Shown: piece after piece, positions 26,276-37,385 of the stretch
Numbering within the stretch: the first letter of the stretch is position 1
How the letters are laid out: the number at the start of each line of letters is the position of its first letter
Origin: Sphingobacterium griseoflavum
GTDB lineage: Bacteria > Bacteroidota > Bacteroidia > Sphingobacteriales > Sphingobacteriaceae
Direction of reading: 5' to 3'
NCBI RefSeq assembly: GCF_014653155.1
Contig: NZ_BNAF01000009.1
Location: forward strand, 177,873 to 241,872
DNA: 64,000 nucleotides
Made by a program: the position numbers and the translations under genes
Notes under the pieces: generated by a model
What the model saw: the letters and a program-made list of their open reading frames with translations, nothing else
The model's database searches: none
What the model was told of the DNA's origin: nothing

Positions 26276-28014
26276 TTTAATCGTATCTCCGATACGCTTG
26301 TTCCTTGTGCAACCATAGGGAAAACATTGTTTTCTTTCCCGACCATTACTTCCAATAGATAGGCCCCATCATGATCCAACATGGTTTTTACGGCGTTATA
26401 TAGATCTTTGCGTTCCGAGATTTTGTTGCCATCGATGTAATAGCCTTTGGCTACAGCGACAAAGTCGGGGCTGGTGATGTTGACAAAAGAATAGCGTTTG
26501 TCGTGGAACAGTTGTTGCCACTGTCTTACCATACCAAGGAATTCGTTGTTGAGGATCAAGATCTTCACCTTGGCGCCGAACTGCATGATCGTGCCTAATT
26601 CTTGAATGGTCATTTGTATGCCCCCATCGCCGATGATGGCGACGACATCGCGGTGCGGCGCGCCATACCAAGCACCAATGGCTGCCGGAAGACCGAAGCC
26701 CATGGTGCCTAATCCGCCGGAGGTAACATTAGACTTCGAACTGTTGAATTGTGCATAACGACAGGCGACCATCTGGTGTTGACCGACATCGGTCACAATA
26801 ATGGCATCTCCACCACTGACTTCATTCAATACGCGAATGACTTCGCCCATGGTCATGACTTCCGTTGTCGGGTTCAATTCATTGTGGATGACCTCTTTGA
26901 TTTCCTCTTTTTCCAACTCCCGGAATTGTGCTAGCCATGCACGGTGGTCACGCGGCTGTAGCAGTCCGGTGAGTAAGGGGAGTGTTTCTTTACAGTCGCC
27001 CCAAACAGGAACGGTAGTTTTTACATTTTTGTCGATTTCGGCGGGGTCGATATCCAAGTGGATAACCTTTGCTTGTTTCGCATATTTGTCCAGTCTACCG
27101 GTCACACGGTCGTCGAAACGCATGCCTACCGCGATGAGCACGTCACATTCGTTGGTCATCACATTAGGGGCGTAGTTGCCGTGCATACCGAGCATCCCTA
27201 CGTGTTGCGGATGGCTGGTTTCCAATGCGCTTAATCCCATAACCGTGGTTGCGGCAGGGAAGCCTCCTTTTTCAATAAAATTTTTGAAATCTTGCTCCGC
27301 CTGTCCAAGGATAACACCCTGTCCGAAGATAACGAATGGTTTTTTCGCTTCGTTGATCAATGCTGCTGCTTGCTCGATATATTCTTTGCGAACAATCGGT
27401 TTTGGTCTGTAGCTGCGTATATGGTCACATTTACTGTAACCTTCGTAACCGAAGAGTTGTAACTGCGCACTTTTCGTGATGTCGATCAATACAGGACCTG
27501 GTCTTCCGGTCTGTGCGATATAAAAAGCTTTAGCCAGTACGCTGGGAATTTCGGTTGCATCGGTAACCTGATAGTTCCATTTGGTAACGGGGGTAGTGAT
27601 GTTAATGATGTCCGTTTCTTGGAAAGCGTCTGTTCCAAGTAGCGACGCAAACACTTGACCAGTAATGCACACGATAGGGTTGCTATCAATCATCGCATCG
27701 GCAAGACCCGTGACCAAGTTTGTAGCACCAGGGCCGCTTGTTGCGAAAGCGACACCGACGCGACCGGAAGTGCGTGCGTAGCCCTGCGCCGCGTGGATTC
27801 CTCCTTGCTCGTGGCGTACAAGGATGTGGGTCAGTTTTTCGTTGTAGTCATACAACGCATCGTAAATCGGCATGATCGCACCACCCGGATAGCCAAATAT
27901 GGTATCTACCCCTTCATGGATCAAGGCCTCTAATACAGCTTGCGAACCACTCAATTGTGTCGTCGTCGCTGTTTCCTCTTGAGGCTTCGTTTCCGTTTTT
28001 TCCAGTGTACTCAT
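26272..28014 (-). CDS. ilvB: Acetolactate synthase, large (catalytic) subunit
   Basis: ThDP-dependent enzyme making acetolactate or acetohydroxybutyrate, the first common step to valine/leucine and isoleucine. The ATG at 28014 (MSTLEKTETK) gives 580 residues; the upstream TTG at 28035 lies inside the T-rich repeat. The catalytic glutamate is in LVRHEQGGIHAAQGYAR. The C-terminal ThDP motif runs from GDGGIQMTIQEL to NNEFLGMVRQWQ. Central FAD-binding-type domain is present. It lies between ilvD and the four-helix gene. Confidence 0.96.
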   Translation of the reverse strand: MSTLEKTETKPQEETATTTQLSGSQAVLEALIHEGVDTIFGYPGGAIMPIYDALYDYNEKLTHILVRHEQGGIHAAQGYARTSGRVGVAFATSGPGATNLVTGLADAMIDSNPIVCITGQVFASLLGTDAFQETDIINITTPVTKWNYQVTDATEIPSVLAKAFYIAQTGRPGPVLIDITKSAQLQLFGYEGYSKCDHIRSYRPKPIVRKEYIEQAAALINEAKKPFVIFGQGVILGQAEQDFKNFIEKGGFPAATTVMGLSALETSHPQHVGMLGMHGNYAPNVMTNECDVLIAVGMRFDDRVTGRLDKYAKQAKVIHLDIDPAEIDKNVKTTVPVWGDCKETLPLLTGLLQPRDHRAWLAQFRELEKEEIKEVIHNELNPTTEVMTMGEVIRVLNEVSGGDAIIVTDVGQHQMVACRYAQFNSSKSNVTSGGLGTMGFGLPAAIGAWYGAPHRDVVAIIGDGGIQMTIQELGTIMQFGAKVKILILNNEFLGMVRQWQQLFHDKRYSFVNITSPDFVAVAKGYYIDGNKISERKDLYNAVKTMLDHDGAYLLEVMVGKENNVFPMVAQGTSVSEIRLK

Positions 28015-28020
28015 TGTTTT

Positions 28021-28054
28021 TAAGTCAAAAGTCAAAAGTAAAAAGTCAAAAAAT
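28021..28054 (-). repeat. T-rich near-heptad repeat in front of ilvB
   Basis: Coding strand: TTTTTTGAC-TTTTTAC-TTTTGAC-TTTTGAC, ending seven bases before the ilvB ATG. It contains TACTTTTG (28033-28040), an exact -7 match without a -33 partner. An A-rich stretch at 28070-28100 on the coding strand could pair with it. Confidence 0.6.
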
Positions 28055-28101
28055 TGGTTGACGTCTCACCTTTTCAATTTTAGTTTTTCCTTTTTTAATT
28101 T

Positions 28102-29802
28102 CTATAGATCGGTCACACATCCTTCTGAAGCATCGGCTACCGTCTTCGCGTATTTATACAGTACCCCTTTATTGACTTTCAATGCGGGTTGAGTCCATTT
28201 TGCCCTTCTTTCCGCGATGACAGCCGCGCTGACATCCAGATGAAGGGAGTTGTTTACGGCGTCGATTTCTATGATGTCGTCATCCTCTACCAAGCCTATT
28301 AGGCCGCCTGAGTAAGCTTCCGGTGTGATATGCCCAACGACAAATCCATGCGTTCCGCCCGAGAAGCGCCCATCGGTAATCAAGGCAACCGAGTTTCCTA
28401 ATCCTGCTCCGACGATCAAGGACGTTGGTTTCAGCATTTCCGGCATGCCTGGTGCACCTTTAGGCCCCGAGTTTTTAATCACGACAACATCGCCCGGTTT
28501 GATTCGTCCGGTAGCCACACCTTCCACCAGCTCGTGCTCGCCATCAAAAACGCGTGCAGGGCCGGTGAATTTTTCGCCTTCTTTTCCGGAGATCTTAGCG
28601 ACCGATCCTTTCTCGGCGAGGTTTCCGTATAAAATCTGTAAGTGGCCTGTCGCTTTGATAGGATTGCTTAGCGGCTTGACGATAGGTTGGTTGTAATCGA
28701 TGATAGATTTGACGTCTGCCAAGTTTTCTGCCACGGTCTTGCCTGTCACCGTGAGGCAGTCGCCGTGCAATAAGCCCTCGTCCAATAAATACCGCATCAC
28801 CGCAGGGGTGCCGCCATACTGGTGCAAATCCTGCATCAGATATTTTCCGGAAGGCTTAAAGTCGGCCAATACCGGGGTTATGTCTGACATACGTTGGAAA
28901 TCGTCTTGTGAGATATCGACCCCAACAGATTTTCCTATCGCAATAAAGTGTAATACCGCATTGGTGCTTCCTCCCAATATAATGATGGTGCGTAGCGCAT
29001 TTTCGAACGCTTTGCGGGTCATAATATCAGAAGGCTTAATATCCTTTTCTAATAATACACGGATGTATTTACCGGCATCGGTGCATTCGGTTTTCTTGTC
29101 TTCGGATTCGGCAGGGTTGGAGGAAGAGTAGGGCAAGCTCATGCCTAGCGCCTCGACGGCTGCTGCCATCGTGTTTGCGGTATACATACCACCACAGGCG
29201 CCAGCACCCGGGCAGGTATGTTTGATAATACCTTCATAATCCTCGTCAGAAAGGTTGCCACAAAGGCGCTGGCCTAATGCCTCAAAAGCCGAGACGATGT
29301 TCAGCTCTTGTCCTTTGTAGTGGCCGGGCGCGATTGTTCCGCCGTAGACCATGATGGCCGGCCTGTCCAATCTGCCCATGGCCATGACCGCGCCTGGCAT
29401 GTTCTTGTCGCATCCTGGGATAGCGATCAGGCCATCGTAATATTGTCCGCCACAGATCGTCTCTATACTATCGGCAATAACGTCGCGCGACACCAAAGAA
29501 TAGCGCATGCCATCGGTGCCGTTACTCATGCCGTCGCTCACGCCTATGGTTCCGAAAGTAAGTCCAACGAGACCGTTGGCCCACACTCCTTTTTTAACGA
29601 CCTGTGCTAAATCGTTCAAATGCATATTGCACGTATTCCCATCGTAGCCCATACTGGCTATTCCTACCTGCGCCTTCTCCATGTCGGCGTCGGTAAGTCC
29701 GATACCGTATAGCATGGCTTTGGCCGCTGGCTGCGTTTCATCTTGAGTAAAGATGCGGCTGTATTTATTTAATGCTTTTTCCTGATCAGATGATGACTTC
29801 AT
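28102..29802 (-). CDS. ilvD: Dihydroxy-acid dehydratase
   Basis: Iron-sulfur enzyme that dehydrates dihydroxy-acids to 2-oxo acids for valine and isoleucine. The 566 residues are full length. The cluster cysteines appear in [20 protein letters not shown] and [18 protein letters not shown]. The C-terminal [19 protein letters not shown] is also typical. It begins inside the 3' end of ilvE (17-base overlap), which implies translational coupling, and is followed 87 bases later by ilvB. Confidence 0.96.
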   Translation of the reverse strand: MKSSSDQEKALNKYSRIFTQDETQPAAKAMLYGIGLTDADMEKAQVGIASMGYDGNTCNMHLNDLAQVVKKGVWANGLVGLTFGTIGVSDGMSNGTDGMRYSLVSRDVIADSIETICGGQYYDGLIAIPGCDKNMPGAVMAMGRLDRPAIMVYGGTIAPGHYKGQELNIVSAFEALGQRLCGNLSDEDYEGIIKHTCPGAGACGGMYTANTMAAAVEALGMSLPYSSSNPAESEDKKTECTDAGKYIRVLLEKDIKPSDIMTRKAFENALRTIIILGGSTNAVLHFIAIGKSVGVDISQDDFQRMSDITPVLADFKPSGKYLMQDLHQYGGTPAVMRYLLDEGLLHGDCLTVTGKTVAENLADVKSIIDYNQPIVKPLSNPIKATGHLQILYGNLAEKGSVAKISGKEGEKFTGPARVFDGEHELVEGVATGRIKPGDVVVIKNSGPKGAPGMPEMLKPTSLIVGAGLGNSVALITDGRFSGGTHGFVVGHITPEAYSGGLIGLVEDDDIIEIDAVNNSLHLDVSAAVIAERRAKWTQPALKVNKGVLYKYAKTVADASEGCVTDL

Positions 29803-30676
29803 AATTCTCTTCTTCTAAAACTAACTTTTTATATTTCCTTTGGATAGATGCACCTATGGTGTGTTCCCAGTCCTCTTTGTATGCCACACCGTCGACTTCT
29901 TTGATGCCGATGATTTCGGCAGCTGTGCCGCTTAAAAATGCACTATCAGCTGCTAAAACCTCCTGTATAGTAAGTTTCTTTTCGACGATCTCGATATGGA
30001 GCTCCCTGCAGAGTTCAATAACCGTTTGTCGTGTAATACCTGGAAACACGTTCTCCAGTGGGGGCGTATATAATTTAAAATCTTTTTCAATAAATAAGTT
30101 CTCGCTTGATGCTTGGGCTACGAAGCCATCCTGATCCAACAACAACGCTTCATCAAACCCTCTCTTTAATGCCTCGTTGCTTGCCAATATTGAATTAACA
30201 AACTGCCCAGAAACTTTAGCTTCTACTGGAAAAGACTTCGGATTCGGCCTTTCCAACGAAGAGGTGCATACACGTAGCAAATTTTGCCCAAGGTATGGCC
30301 CCCATTCCCAGGCGGCGATCATGATGTTTGCAGAAGCTGCTGCTGTCAAGTGCATATTGGCACCGGAGAACACCAATGGGCGAATATAGGCAGCGCGAAG
30401 GTTATTCTTATCCAGTAATTCGTATGTGCTGGCGATCAACTGCTGTTTGTTCCACTCGTACGGTAAGTTGATCGCTTCACAGGACTGCTGTAAACGATCA
30501 AAATGTTCCTCCGCTTTGAATATGCGTATCCCGTGATGGGTGCTGTATGCACGAAGGCCTTCGAAGACACCATATCCATAGTGAAGGGACTGCCCGAAAA
30601 GGTCGGTGCCCGCTTCGGACGCCTTTACAAAATCTCCATTCAAAAAGATGTACGTGTGTTGATTATAATACTGCAT
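29786..30676 (-). CDS. ilvE: Branched-chain amino acid aminotransferase
   Basis: Class IV PLP aminotransferase for the last step of valine, leucine and isoleucine synthesis. The 296-residue reading from the ATG at 30676 ([16 protein letters not shown]) matches family starts; an ATG at 30682 is equally possible and one at 30736 less so. Family signatures: [15 protein letters not shown] near the N-terminus, the PLP lysine in [14 protein letters not shown], the glutamate loop [14 protein letters not shown], and the phosphate-binding [13 protein letters not shown]. It is the first gene of the BCAA cluster. Confidence 0.93.
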   Translation of the reverse strand: MQYYNQHTYIFLNGDFVKASEAGTDLFGQSLHYGYGVFEGLRAYSTHHGIRIFKAEEHFDRLQQSCEAINLPYEWNKQQLIASTYELLDKNNLRAAYIRPLVFSGANMHLTAAASANIMIAAWEWGPYLGQNLLRVCTSSLERPNPKSFPVEAKVSGQFVNSILASNEALKRGFDEALLLDQDGFVAQASSENLFIEKDFKLYTPPLENVFPGITRQTVIELCRELHIEIVEKKLTIQEVLAADSAFLSGTAAEIIGIKEVDGVAYKEDWEHTIGASIQRKYKKLVLEEENYEVII

Positions 30677-30682
30677 ATTCAT

Positions 30683-31075
30683 GTTGATTTTGTCTGTTAG
30701 CATGCTCTTCCTTCCCCAAGATTTTGCACAGGCCAATTTAACTTTTGTTAAGTTAGTTCTAATCGAAATTTTTTACAATAGCAAAACAGAATATTTTTAA
30801 AAAGTGTAATATTTTGATTTAAAAATTTTTTCAAATTTTAATTCTGAATACTAGTTTTTATTAAAAATTTTATTTTTCATCGAATAGACTAAAATTAAAA
30901 TGGGTATGTTTTTTTGTCGTGTTATTTTTTCCGGAATAGCGGTAAATTCTGCTTAAAATGTTCGATATGCCAAATCAACTTGTGAAAATAAGCATGGATT
31001 TCTAGGGGCAAATAGGTACGGGGCTATGTTGAAAGGATAGCATAAGAGCGATAGAAAGGACACCGGCCACAAACG
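30683..31075. other. AT-rich region upstream of ilvE, presumably holding the BCAA cluster promoter
   Basis: About 390 bases with no supported gene. No exact TAnnTTTG was found on the minus strand, no T-box or leader peptide rich in Leu/Ile/Val was seen, and only a weak inverted repeat (CTTAAC-AAAA-GTTAA, near 30735-30755) is visible near ilvE. How the cluster is regulated is not clear from this sequence. Confidence 0.4.
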
Positions 31076-31112
31076 AAAAAGCCCTTAAAACTTGGAAGTC
31101 TTAAGGGCTTTT
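31075..31112 (-). terminator. Terminator after atpC
   Basis: AAAAAGCCCTTAA pairs with TTAAGGGCTTTT, with a further ACTT/AAGT pair inside. It sits 18 bases beyond the atpC stop. Confidence 0.85.
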
Positions 31113-31129
31113 CATGTAGGTATTTTTAG

Positions 31130-31378
31130 TTATTCTTCAACGATTCCTTCTGCTAATACCGTGATGTTATTTTCCTTGGCTTCCACAACTCCACCTTTAA
31201 TGACCAGAATGATTTGGCCTTCGTTTCCTTGAATAATGACTTTTCCATCCTCTAAAGTCGATACAATAGGCGCGTGGTCCTTTAAAATCTGAAAGGAACC
31301 TGCGCTGCCTGGAACGGTTACCGCGGTAACCTCGCCTTCGTACGCTAGTTTATCTGGAGTTATGATTGTTAATTTCAT
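31130..31378 (-). CDS. atpC: F1F0 ATP synthase epsilon subunit, short form
   Basis: Central-stalk subunit of F1. The 82 residues cover only the N-terminal beta-sandwich (MKLTIITPDKLAYEGEVTAV, GSFQILKDHAPIVSTLEDGKV in part). The C-terminal helical hairpin, which inhibits ATP hydrolysis in longer epsilon subunits of about 135 residues, is missing. Short epsilon subunits occur in other Bacteroidota. It is co-transcribed with atpD, 80 bases upstream, and ends at a strong terminator. The rest of the atp operon is not in this window. Confidence 0.93.
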   Translation of the reverse strand: MKLTIITPDKLAYEGEVTAVTVPGSAGSFQILKDHAPIVSTLEDGKVIIQGNEGQIILVIKGGVVEAKENNITVLAEGIVEE

Positions 31379-31384
31379 TTAGTG

Positions 31385-31447
31385 ATGTATTGTGTATTGC
31401 GTAATGCGTATTGAGCCATGATCATATCTCACTACTCAATACGCTAT
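31385..31447 (-). repeat. Inverted near-heptad repeat between atpD and atpC
   Basis: On the plus strand, units GTATTGT-GTATTGC-GTAATGC-GTATTGAG are followed by a spacer and then CTCAATACGC, which pairs with GCGTATTGAG. The whole gap is made of these units, so the atpD-atpC transcript carries a hairpin between the genes. Confidence 0.65.
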
Positions 31448-31458
31448 ACTCTGTACTA

Positions 31459-33348
<1,890 letters not shown>

Positions 33349-34962
33349 ATGAAGATAAGCATCTTTCTATTTTTTGTCCTGCTTCCGTTTGCAGGACGCA
33401 GCCAGCTGAATTACCCAACCTACGGCGAGCTTACGGAAGAGATTCGAGCTATTTCAAAGCATGCGGGCGGAGCCGCTTCTAGCATTGGAAGAAGTTATGG
33501 CGGGGAGGATATTTCCGTGATCAAGATCCAATCGGGAGCGGAAAAAAAGCCAACTTTGCTGATTGTCGCGGGAATAGATGGAAAACATCCTGCAGGTATC
33601 ATCAGCGCCTTAGATGTAGCAAAAAATATTTTGAACTTACCCCAAGATTCGTTGGCAGCCATTCTTAGCAAACGTTCTGTTTGGATTGTCCCTGTTTTAA
33701 ATCCCGACGCCTATAAACGCAATGTCGCATCGAACAGGTGGCTTTCGGGCAATGCACGTGTTATCGACAACGATCGGGATGGGCGATTGAATGAAGATCC
33801 GGCAGAAGATTTAAATCGTGACGGCGTGATTGCCCAAATGCGTGTGCGTCGCAAAGGGGGTAAATATGTTGCACACAGCGATCATAACGATTATTTGATC
33901 GAGGCTGATCGTAGCAAAGGGCAGGAAGGCATTTATGAACTGTATATAGAAGGAATAGACGCGGATAAGGATGGGCTTTTCGGCGAAGATGGGGATGGAG
34001 GTGTGAATATCGACCGAAATTTCACCTACGACTACCGTCCTTTTACAGCCGAAAGTGGTGATTACGCTGCTTCGGAGCCAGAAACTCGAGCTCTAGTTGA
34101 CTTTATTTTTGATCATCCGCAGATTGCTTCAGTTCTTCACTTTGGACTTGGCAATAATCTTACGGAAGCGGAGTCATTTGATGCGAGGAAAGCCGGGGAA
34201 CGTATTATATCATCATGGTCGGCAAAGGATGTGGATGCAGCGAAATTTGTCAGTAGCGTTTACAATCGTTTGACCGCTAATTTGGGCGTAGCCCCAAAGT
34301 CAGTTTCCCACGGCGGAGGCTTCTCTAACACGGCGTACTATCACCTCGGCAAATACAGCTTCGTTACACCGGTGTGGTGGCCCGCTGTGCAAGATACCAG
34401 TCAAATAGGGAAAGCCAGCGGAGCCAAGAATGGGGATGATATGTTTTTGCAGTGGATAGCTACGAACAAGCTTAAAGGAGCTATATTGCCGTGGGCCAAA
34501 ATAAATCACGCCGATTTTCCACAGCATAGTGTCGAGGTAGGCGGTGTTGTGGAAGTATTCAAAAATAATCCACCGAAGGAATTTTTGCAACTTGCCACGA
34601 GGGCCCACACCGACTTTGTTGTTGCCTTACTACACAATATGGCTCGACTCGAATTTGAGACGCCGGTAGTCACGCCCTTGGGGGACGATATCTTTCGGAT
34701 CGATATACGGGTAGTCAACACCGGCGTGTTGGCTACCTACCCCGAGATTGCCGATAAGATCAAACACGTGTCCAAAATGAAAGCTGTTTGTTCGCTGCAA
34801 AAGAACCAGAAATTTTTGAGTGGCAAGCGCTTGCAACTGTATCCCACACTCGCAGGTGGTGCTTCGCAGCAGTTTTCTTGGCTTATTCAAGGCAAAGGTA
34901 GTGTAGAGATCACGGCAGGTTGCCCTACGGCAGGCGAGCAAACCATTAAAATAAACCTATAA
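33349..34962 (+). CDS. M14 carboxypeptidase-like protein, probably catalytically inactive
   Basis: Exported 537-residue protein with signal peptide MKISIFLFFVLLPFAGRSQ and the M14 fold. The zinc motif HxxE of active members is here His80-Pro-Ala-Gly83 (AGIDGKHPAGII), so one zinc ligand is lost. The third ligand His264 (VLHFGLG) remains. The stretch where the general-base glutamate is expected reads YSFVTPVWWP (336-345), with no glutamate. Two Asp-rich loops (DNDRDGRLNEDPAEDLNRDG and DADKDGLFGEDGDGG) look calcium-binding. The neighbouring gene encodes a related protein with an intact site, so this one may be a binding or regulatory partner. Inactivity is inferred from motif loss; binding of peptidoglycan or peptides is possible. 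Confidence 0.85.
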   Translation: MKISIFLFFVLLPFAGRSQLNYPTYGELTEEIRAISKHAGGAASSIGRSYGGEDISVIKIQSGAEKKPTLLIVAGIDGKHPAGIISALDVAKNILNLPQDSLAAILSKRSVWIVPVLNPDAYKRNVASNRWLSGNARVIDNDRDGRLNEDPAEDLNRDGVIAQMRVRRKGGKYVAHSDHNDYLIEADRSKGQEGIYELYIEGIDADKDGLFGEDGDGGVNIDRNFTYDYRPFTAESGDYAASEPETRALVDFIFDHPQIASVLHFGLGNNLTEAESFDARKAGERIISSWSAKDVDAAKFVSSVYNRLTANLGVAPKSVSHGGGFSNTAYYHLGKYSFVTPVWWPAVQDTSQIGKASGAKNGDDMFLQWIATNKLKGAILPWAKINHADFPQHSVEVGGVVEVFKNNPPKEFLQLATRAHTDFVVALLHNMARLEFETPVVTPLGDDIFRIDIRVVNTGVLATYPEIADKIKHVSKMKAVCSLQKNQKFLSGKRLQLYPTLAGGASQQFSWLIQGKGSVEITAGCPTAGEQTIKINL

Positions 34963-34973
34963 TTTTGAACATT

Positions 34974-36740
34974 ATGAGACTTATATATATAGTACTGGCG
35001 ACATTCTTTTGCGGATCTACCTTCCTACACGCACAGCAGAGGGCGGCAAAGGAGGCAGATGAAATTGCTGGACTGCGGGCTATCGGATCGCCTGCTAATC
35101 CCAAGGTGGCCATGAATTGGAGCCGCTATCACGATACAAAACAAATTGCACAGTTTTGCGCGGATCTGCAGAAAGCATACCCGCAATTGGTGAAGTACGA
35201 ATCGATCGGTAAGTCCTACGAAGGAAGAGATATGTTCGTGTTGACGATCTCCGACTTTTCCAAAGGCCATGTCGCTCGCAAGCCTGGGATGTGGATAGAT
35301 GGAAATATCCACGCCAATGAATTGCAGGGTTCCGAGATCGCGATGTACACGGCTTGGTATTTGGCTGAAAACTTCCACAGCGTGCCCTTTATCCAGGAAT
35401 TACTGCAGGACAAGGTGTTTTATATTGCGCCAACGATCAACCCCGATTCTCGAGATTATTTCATACATGAGCCCAACACCATGCATTCGTCGCGTACTGG
35501 GAGGCGTCCATTTGACAACGATGGCGACGGTGCGGTAGCGGAAGATCTGTATGACGATCTTGATGGGGACGGCCATATCGTTATGATGCGCAGAAAATCG
35601 AAAACAGGTCGCTACAAAGTGGATCCTGAAAACCCAAACCGCATGGTGATCGCCAAGCCGGGGGAGGCCGGTGAATATGAGCTGTTGGGCTTCGAAGGTA
35701 TAGATAACGATGGAGACGGTCTGGTCAACGAAGATATTACCGGAACATATGATCCCAATCGAGATTGGGGGTGGAATTGGCAGCCTAATTATGTGCAAAA
35801 TGGCGCCTTGTATTATCCAGGAACTTTGCCCGAAACGCAAGCGGTAAAAGAATTCTTTTTTAGCCACAAAAATATTGCTGGCGCGCAGTCTTACCACAAC
35901 TACGGTGGGATGATCTTGCGTGGCCCAGGAGCAGCACAGGACGAGCAATATTATTCTCGCGCGGATGTGCAGGTGTACGACGCTTTGGGCAAAGTCGGTG
36001 AACGGATGCTTCCTGGGTATAACTATATCGTTATCCATAAGGATCTGTATACTGTTTTTGGTGGAGAGATCGATTTCATTGCGTTAGCAAGGGGTGTTTT
36101 TACATTTTCTAACGAATTGATGACGACTTACAAGTTATTCAATGAAAAAGCAGGGCAGGGTTTGCGTCAGAGCGATGAGTACTATGAATTTGATAAGCTT
36201 CTGCTTTTCGGCGATGCCTATGTTCCTTGGAAGGAATATGATCATCCGCAATTCGGTAAAATAGAAATTGGCGGAGCCAAGAAAAACTATACCCGGAATC
36301 ATCCTGGTTTTCTGTTGCTGGAAGATGCCCATCGAAACGCGGCGTTTACGATTTACCACGCCCACCATACGCCAAAGCTGGAAGTATTGGAGACGGATGT
36401 CAAGCCGATCGGCGGCAATCTTTTTGAAGTAAACGCAACGGTATGGAACAGCCGTATCATTCCGACGCATTCTGATCATGACTTAAACTATAAAATTGAA
36501 CGGCCAGACCACATTCGACTAGAAGGTGCAGAAGTTATCACAGGTCTACGTGTATTGGATAAAGATTTCAACGTAACCGTTGAGCAGCGTTACAAGCCGG
36601 CACAAATTGAGGTGCCAAACATAGAAGGAATGCGTGAAGTACGGGTGCGCTGGATCGTAAAAGGGAACCCCAACAAAGCCAAGCTGATCGTCGATAGCGA
36701 GAAAGGCGGATTGCTCGAACAACCGCTAGCCTTAAAATAA
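34974..36740 (+). CDS. M14 family zinc carboxypeptidase, exported
   Basis: 588-residue secreted metallopeptidase starting at the ATG at 34974 (MRLIYIVLATFFCGSTFLHAQ), 11 bases after the pseudo-peptidase. A TTG at 34965 is in frame but unlikely. The zinc site is intact: His113 and Glu116 in DGNIHANELQG, with the third ligand in AQSYHNYGG. The general-base glutamate is in FTFSNELMTTY. The substrate arginine region is DPNRDWGWNW. Like its neighbour it carries DNDGDG/DLDGDG loops that resemble calcium sites. After the peptidase domain comes a beta-sandwich tail from about residue 470. It likely removes C-terminal amino acids or cleaves cell-wall peptides in the periplasm. Confidence 0.92.
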   Translation: MRLIYIVLATFFCGSTFLHAQQRAAKEADEIAGLRAIGSPANPKVAMNWSRYHDTKQIAQFCADLQKAYPQLVKYESIGKSYEGRDMFVLTISDFSKGHVARKPGMWIDGNIHANELQGSEIAMYTAWYLAENFHSVPFIQELLQDKVFYIAPTINPDSRDYFIHEPNTMHSSRTGRRPFDNDGDGAVAEDLYDDLDGDGHIVMMRRKSKTGRYKVDPENPNRMVIAKPGEAGEYELLGFEGIDNDGDGLVNEDITGTYDPNRDWGWNWQPNYVQNGALYYPGTLPETQAVKEFFFSHKNIAGAQSYHNYGGMILRGPGAAQDEQYYSRADVQVYDALGKVGERMLPGYNYIVIHKDLYTVFGGEIDFIALARGVFTFSNELMTTYKLFNEKAGQGLRQSDEYYEFDKLLLFGDAYVPWKEYDHPQFGKIEIGGAKKNYTRNHPGFLLLEDAHRNAAFTIYHAHHTPKLEVLETDVKPIGGNLFEVNATVWNSRIIPTHSDHDLNYKIERPDHIRLEGAEVITGLRVLDKDFNVTVEQRYKPAQIEVPNIEGMREVRVRWIVKGNPNKAKLIVDSEKGGLLEQPLALK

Positions 36741-36742
36741 AT

Positions 36743-36777
36743 AAAAAAAGACGTTTGCTCAGCAAACGTCTTTTTTT
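36743..36777. terminator. Bidirectional terminator after the M14 pair
   Basis: AAAAAGACGTTTGC pairs perfectly with GCAAACGTCTTTTT around a 3-base loop, with A and T runs on both sides. It serves the M14 pair and the convergent membrane-protein gene. Confidence 0.92.
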
Positions 36778-36788
36778 ATGATCAAGTT

Positions 36789-37385
36789 TTAGGAATTCCT
36801 TTTCATTTGTTCATCCAACAGCTGTCGCTTCAACAACTGTTCTTTTTCCATCGATTTTTTTCGTAGGATTTGCAGCTCTTCCTGAAGCTCTTCTGTGGTT
36901 TTTTTGTGCTCATTTGTGTCTACTTTCGCTTTTCTGAACGAAGCAAGGGTCGCTAAAAATGCAACGGCCAAGACGATGATGATTGCCCAGACCATGGTAT
37001 GGTAGGTTCCTTTTGCAAAGTCAATACCTACAAAAGCAATACTATCTGTCTTTTGCTTTTCCGCTTGAAGCTGTGTATCTAATGTGTTTACGGAATCCTT
37101 TAAATTTTTTACGGTTGTCACGGAAGACGACGAGTTTGCCTTCAGGGTAGCAATTTCCTTTTGATAGACAGAAATGGAGTCCAATACGTTTCTCCGTACA
37201 ATTTCCAGATTCGTTTTACGGATGATTTTAAAGTCAGCATTCTGCGACTTCGAAAGGTTGCTCAAATTCAAAAACTGTTCACTGAGCGAGCCCTTTTGAA
37301 TGGCGTAGGGTAACATAGGCTTTGTCTGTCCAAAAACAGATAAGGAACACGCTGTCACGGTGACTAGTAGAAATCGTTTTAACAT
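36789..37385 (-). CDS. Signal-peptide, coiled-coil, single-membrane-span protein of unknown function
   Basis: The start at 37385 gives 198 residues beginning with a clean signal peptide (MLKRFLLVTVTACSLSVFG). Longer in-frame starts reach 37718 but add lysine- and aromatic-rich sequence without any signal. Residues about 55-115 form a coiled coil (EIATLKANSSSSVTTVKNL, DSVNTLDTQLQAEKQKTDS). Residues about 130-150 are a membrane span (TMVWAIIIVLAVAFLATLASF in part). The C-terminus is a second charged coiled coil on the cytoplasmic side. No enzymatic domain is recognised. A lone gene with its own promoter. It may act as an envelope scaffold; this is a guess from architecture. Confidence 0.75.
   Translation of the reverse strand: MLKRFLLVTVTACSLSVFGQTKPMLPYAIQKGSLSEQFLNLSNLSKSQNADFKIIRKTNLEIVRRNVLDSISVYQKEIATLKANSSSSVTTVKNLKDSVNTLDTQLQAEKQKTDSIAFVGIDFAKGTYHTMVWAIIIVLAVAFLATLASFRKAKVDTNEHKKTTEELQEELQILRKKSMEKEQLLKRQLLDEQMKRNS

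Noticed and set aside
26396..26671. Open frame inside ilvB on the same strand
   Set aside because: Shadow frame with His/Arg-rich composition; the ilvB frame is clearly the coding one.
30683..31075. T-box or leader-peptide attenuator before ilvE
   Set aside because: No specifier hairpin and no Leu/Ile/Val-rich short frame followed by a terminator could be found.
35400..36038. 212-codon frame opposite the active M14 gene
   Set aside because: Antisense to conserved zinc-peptidase coding sequence; no recognisable domain and no start context.
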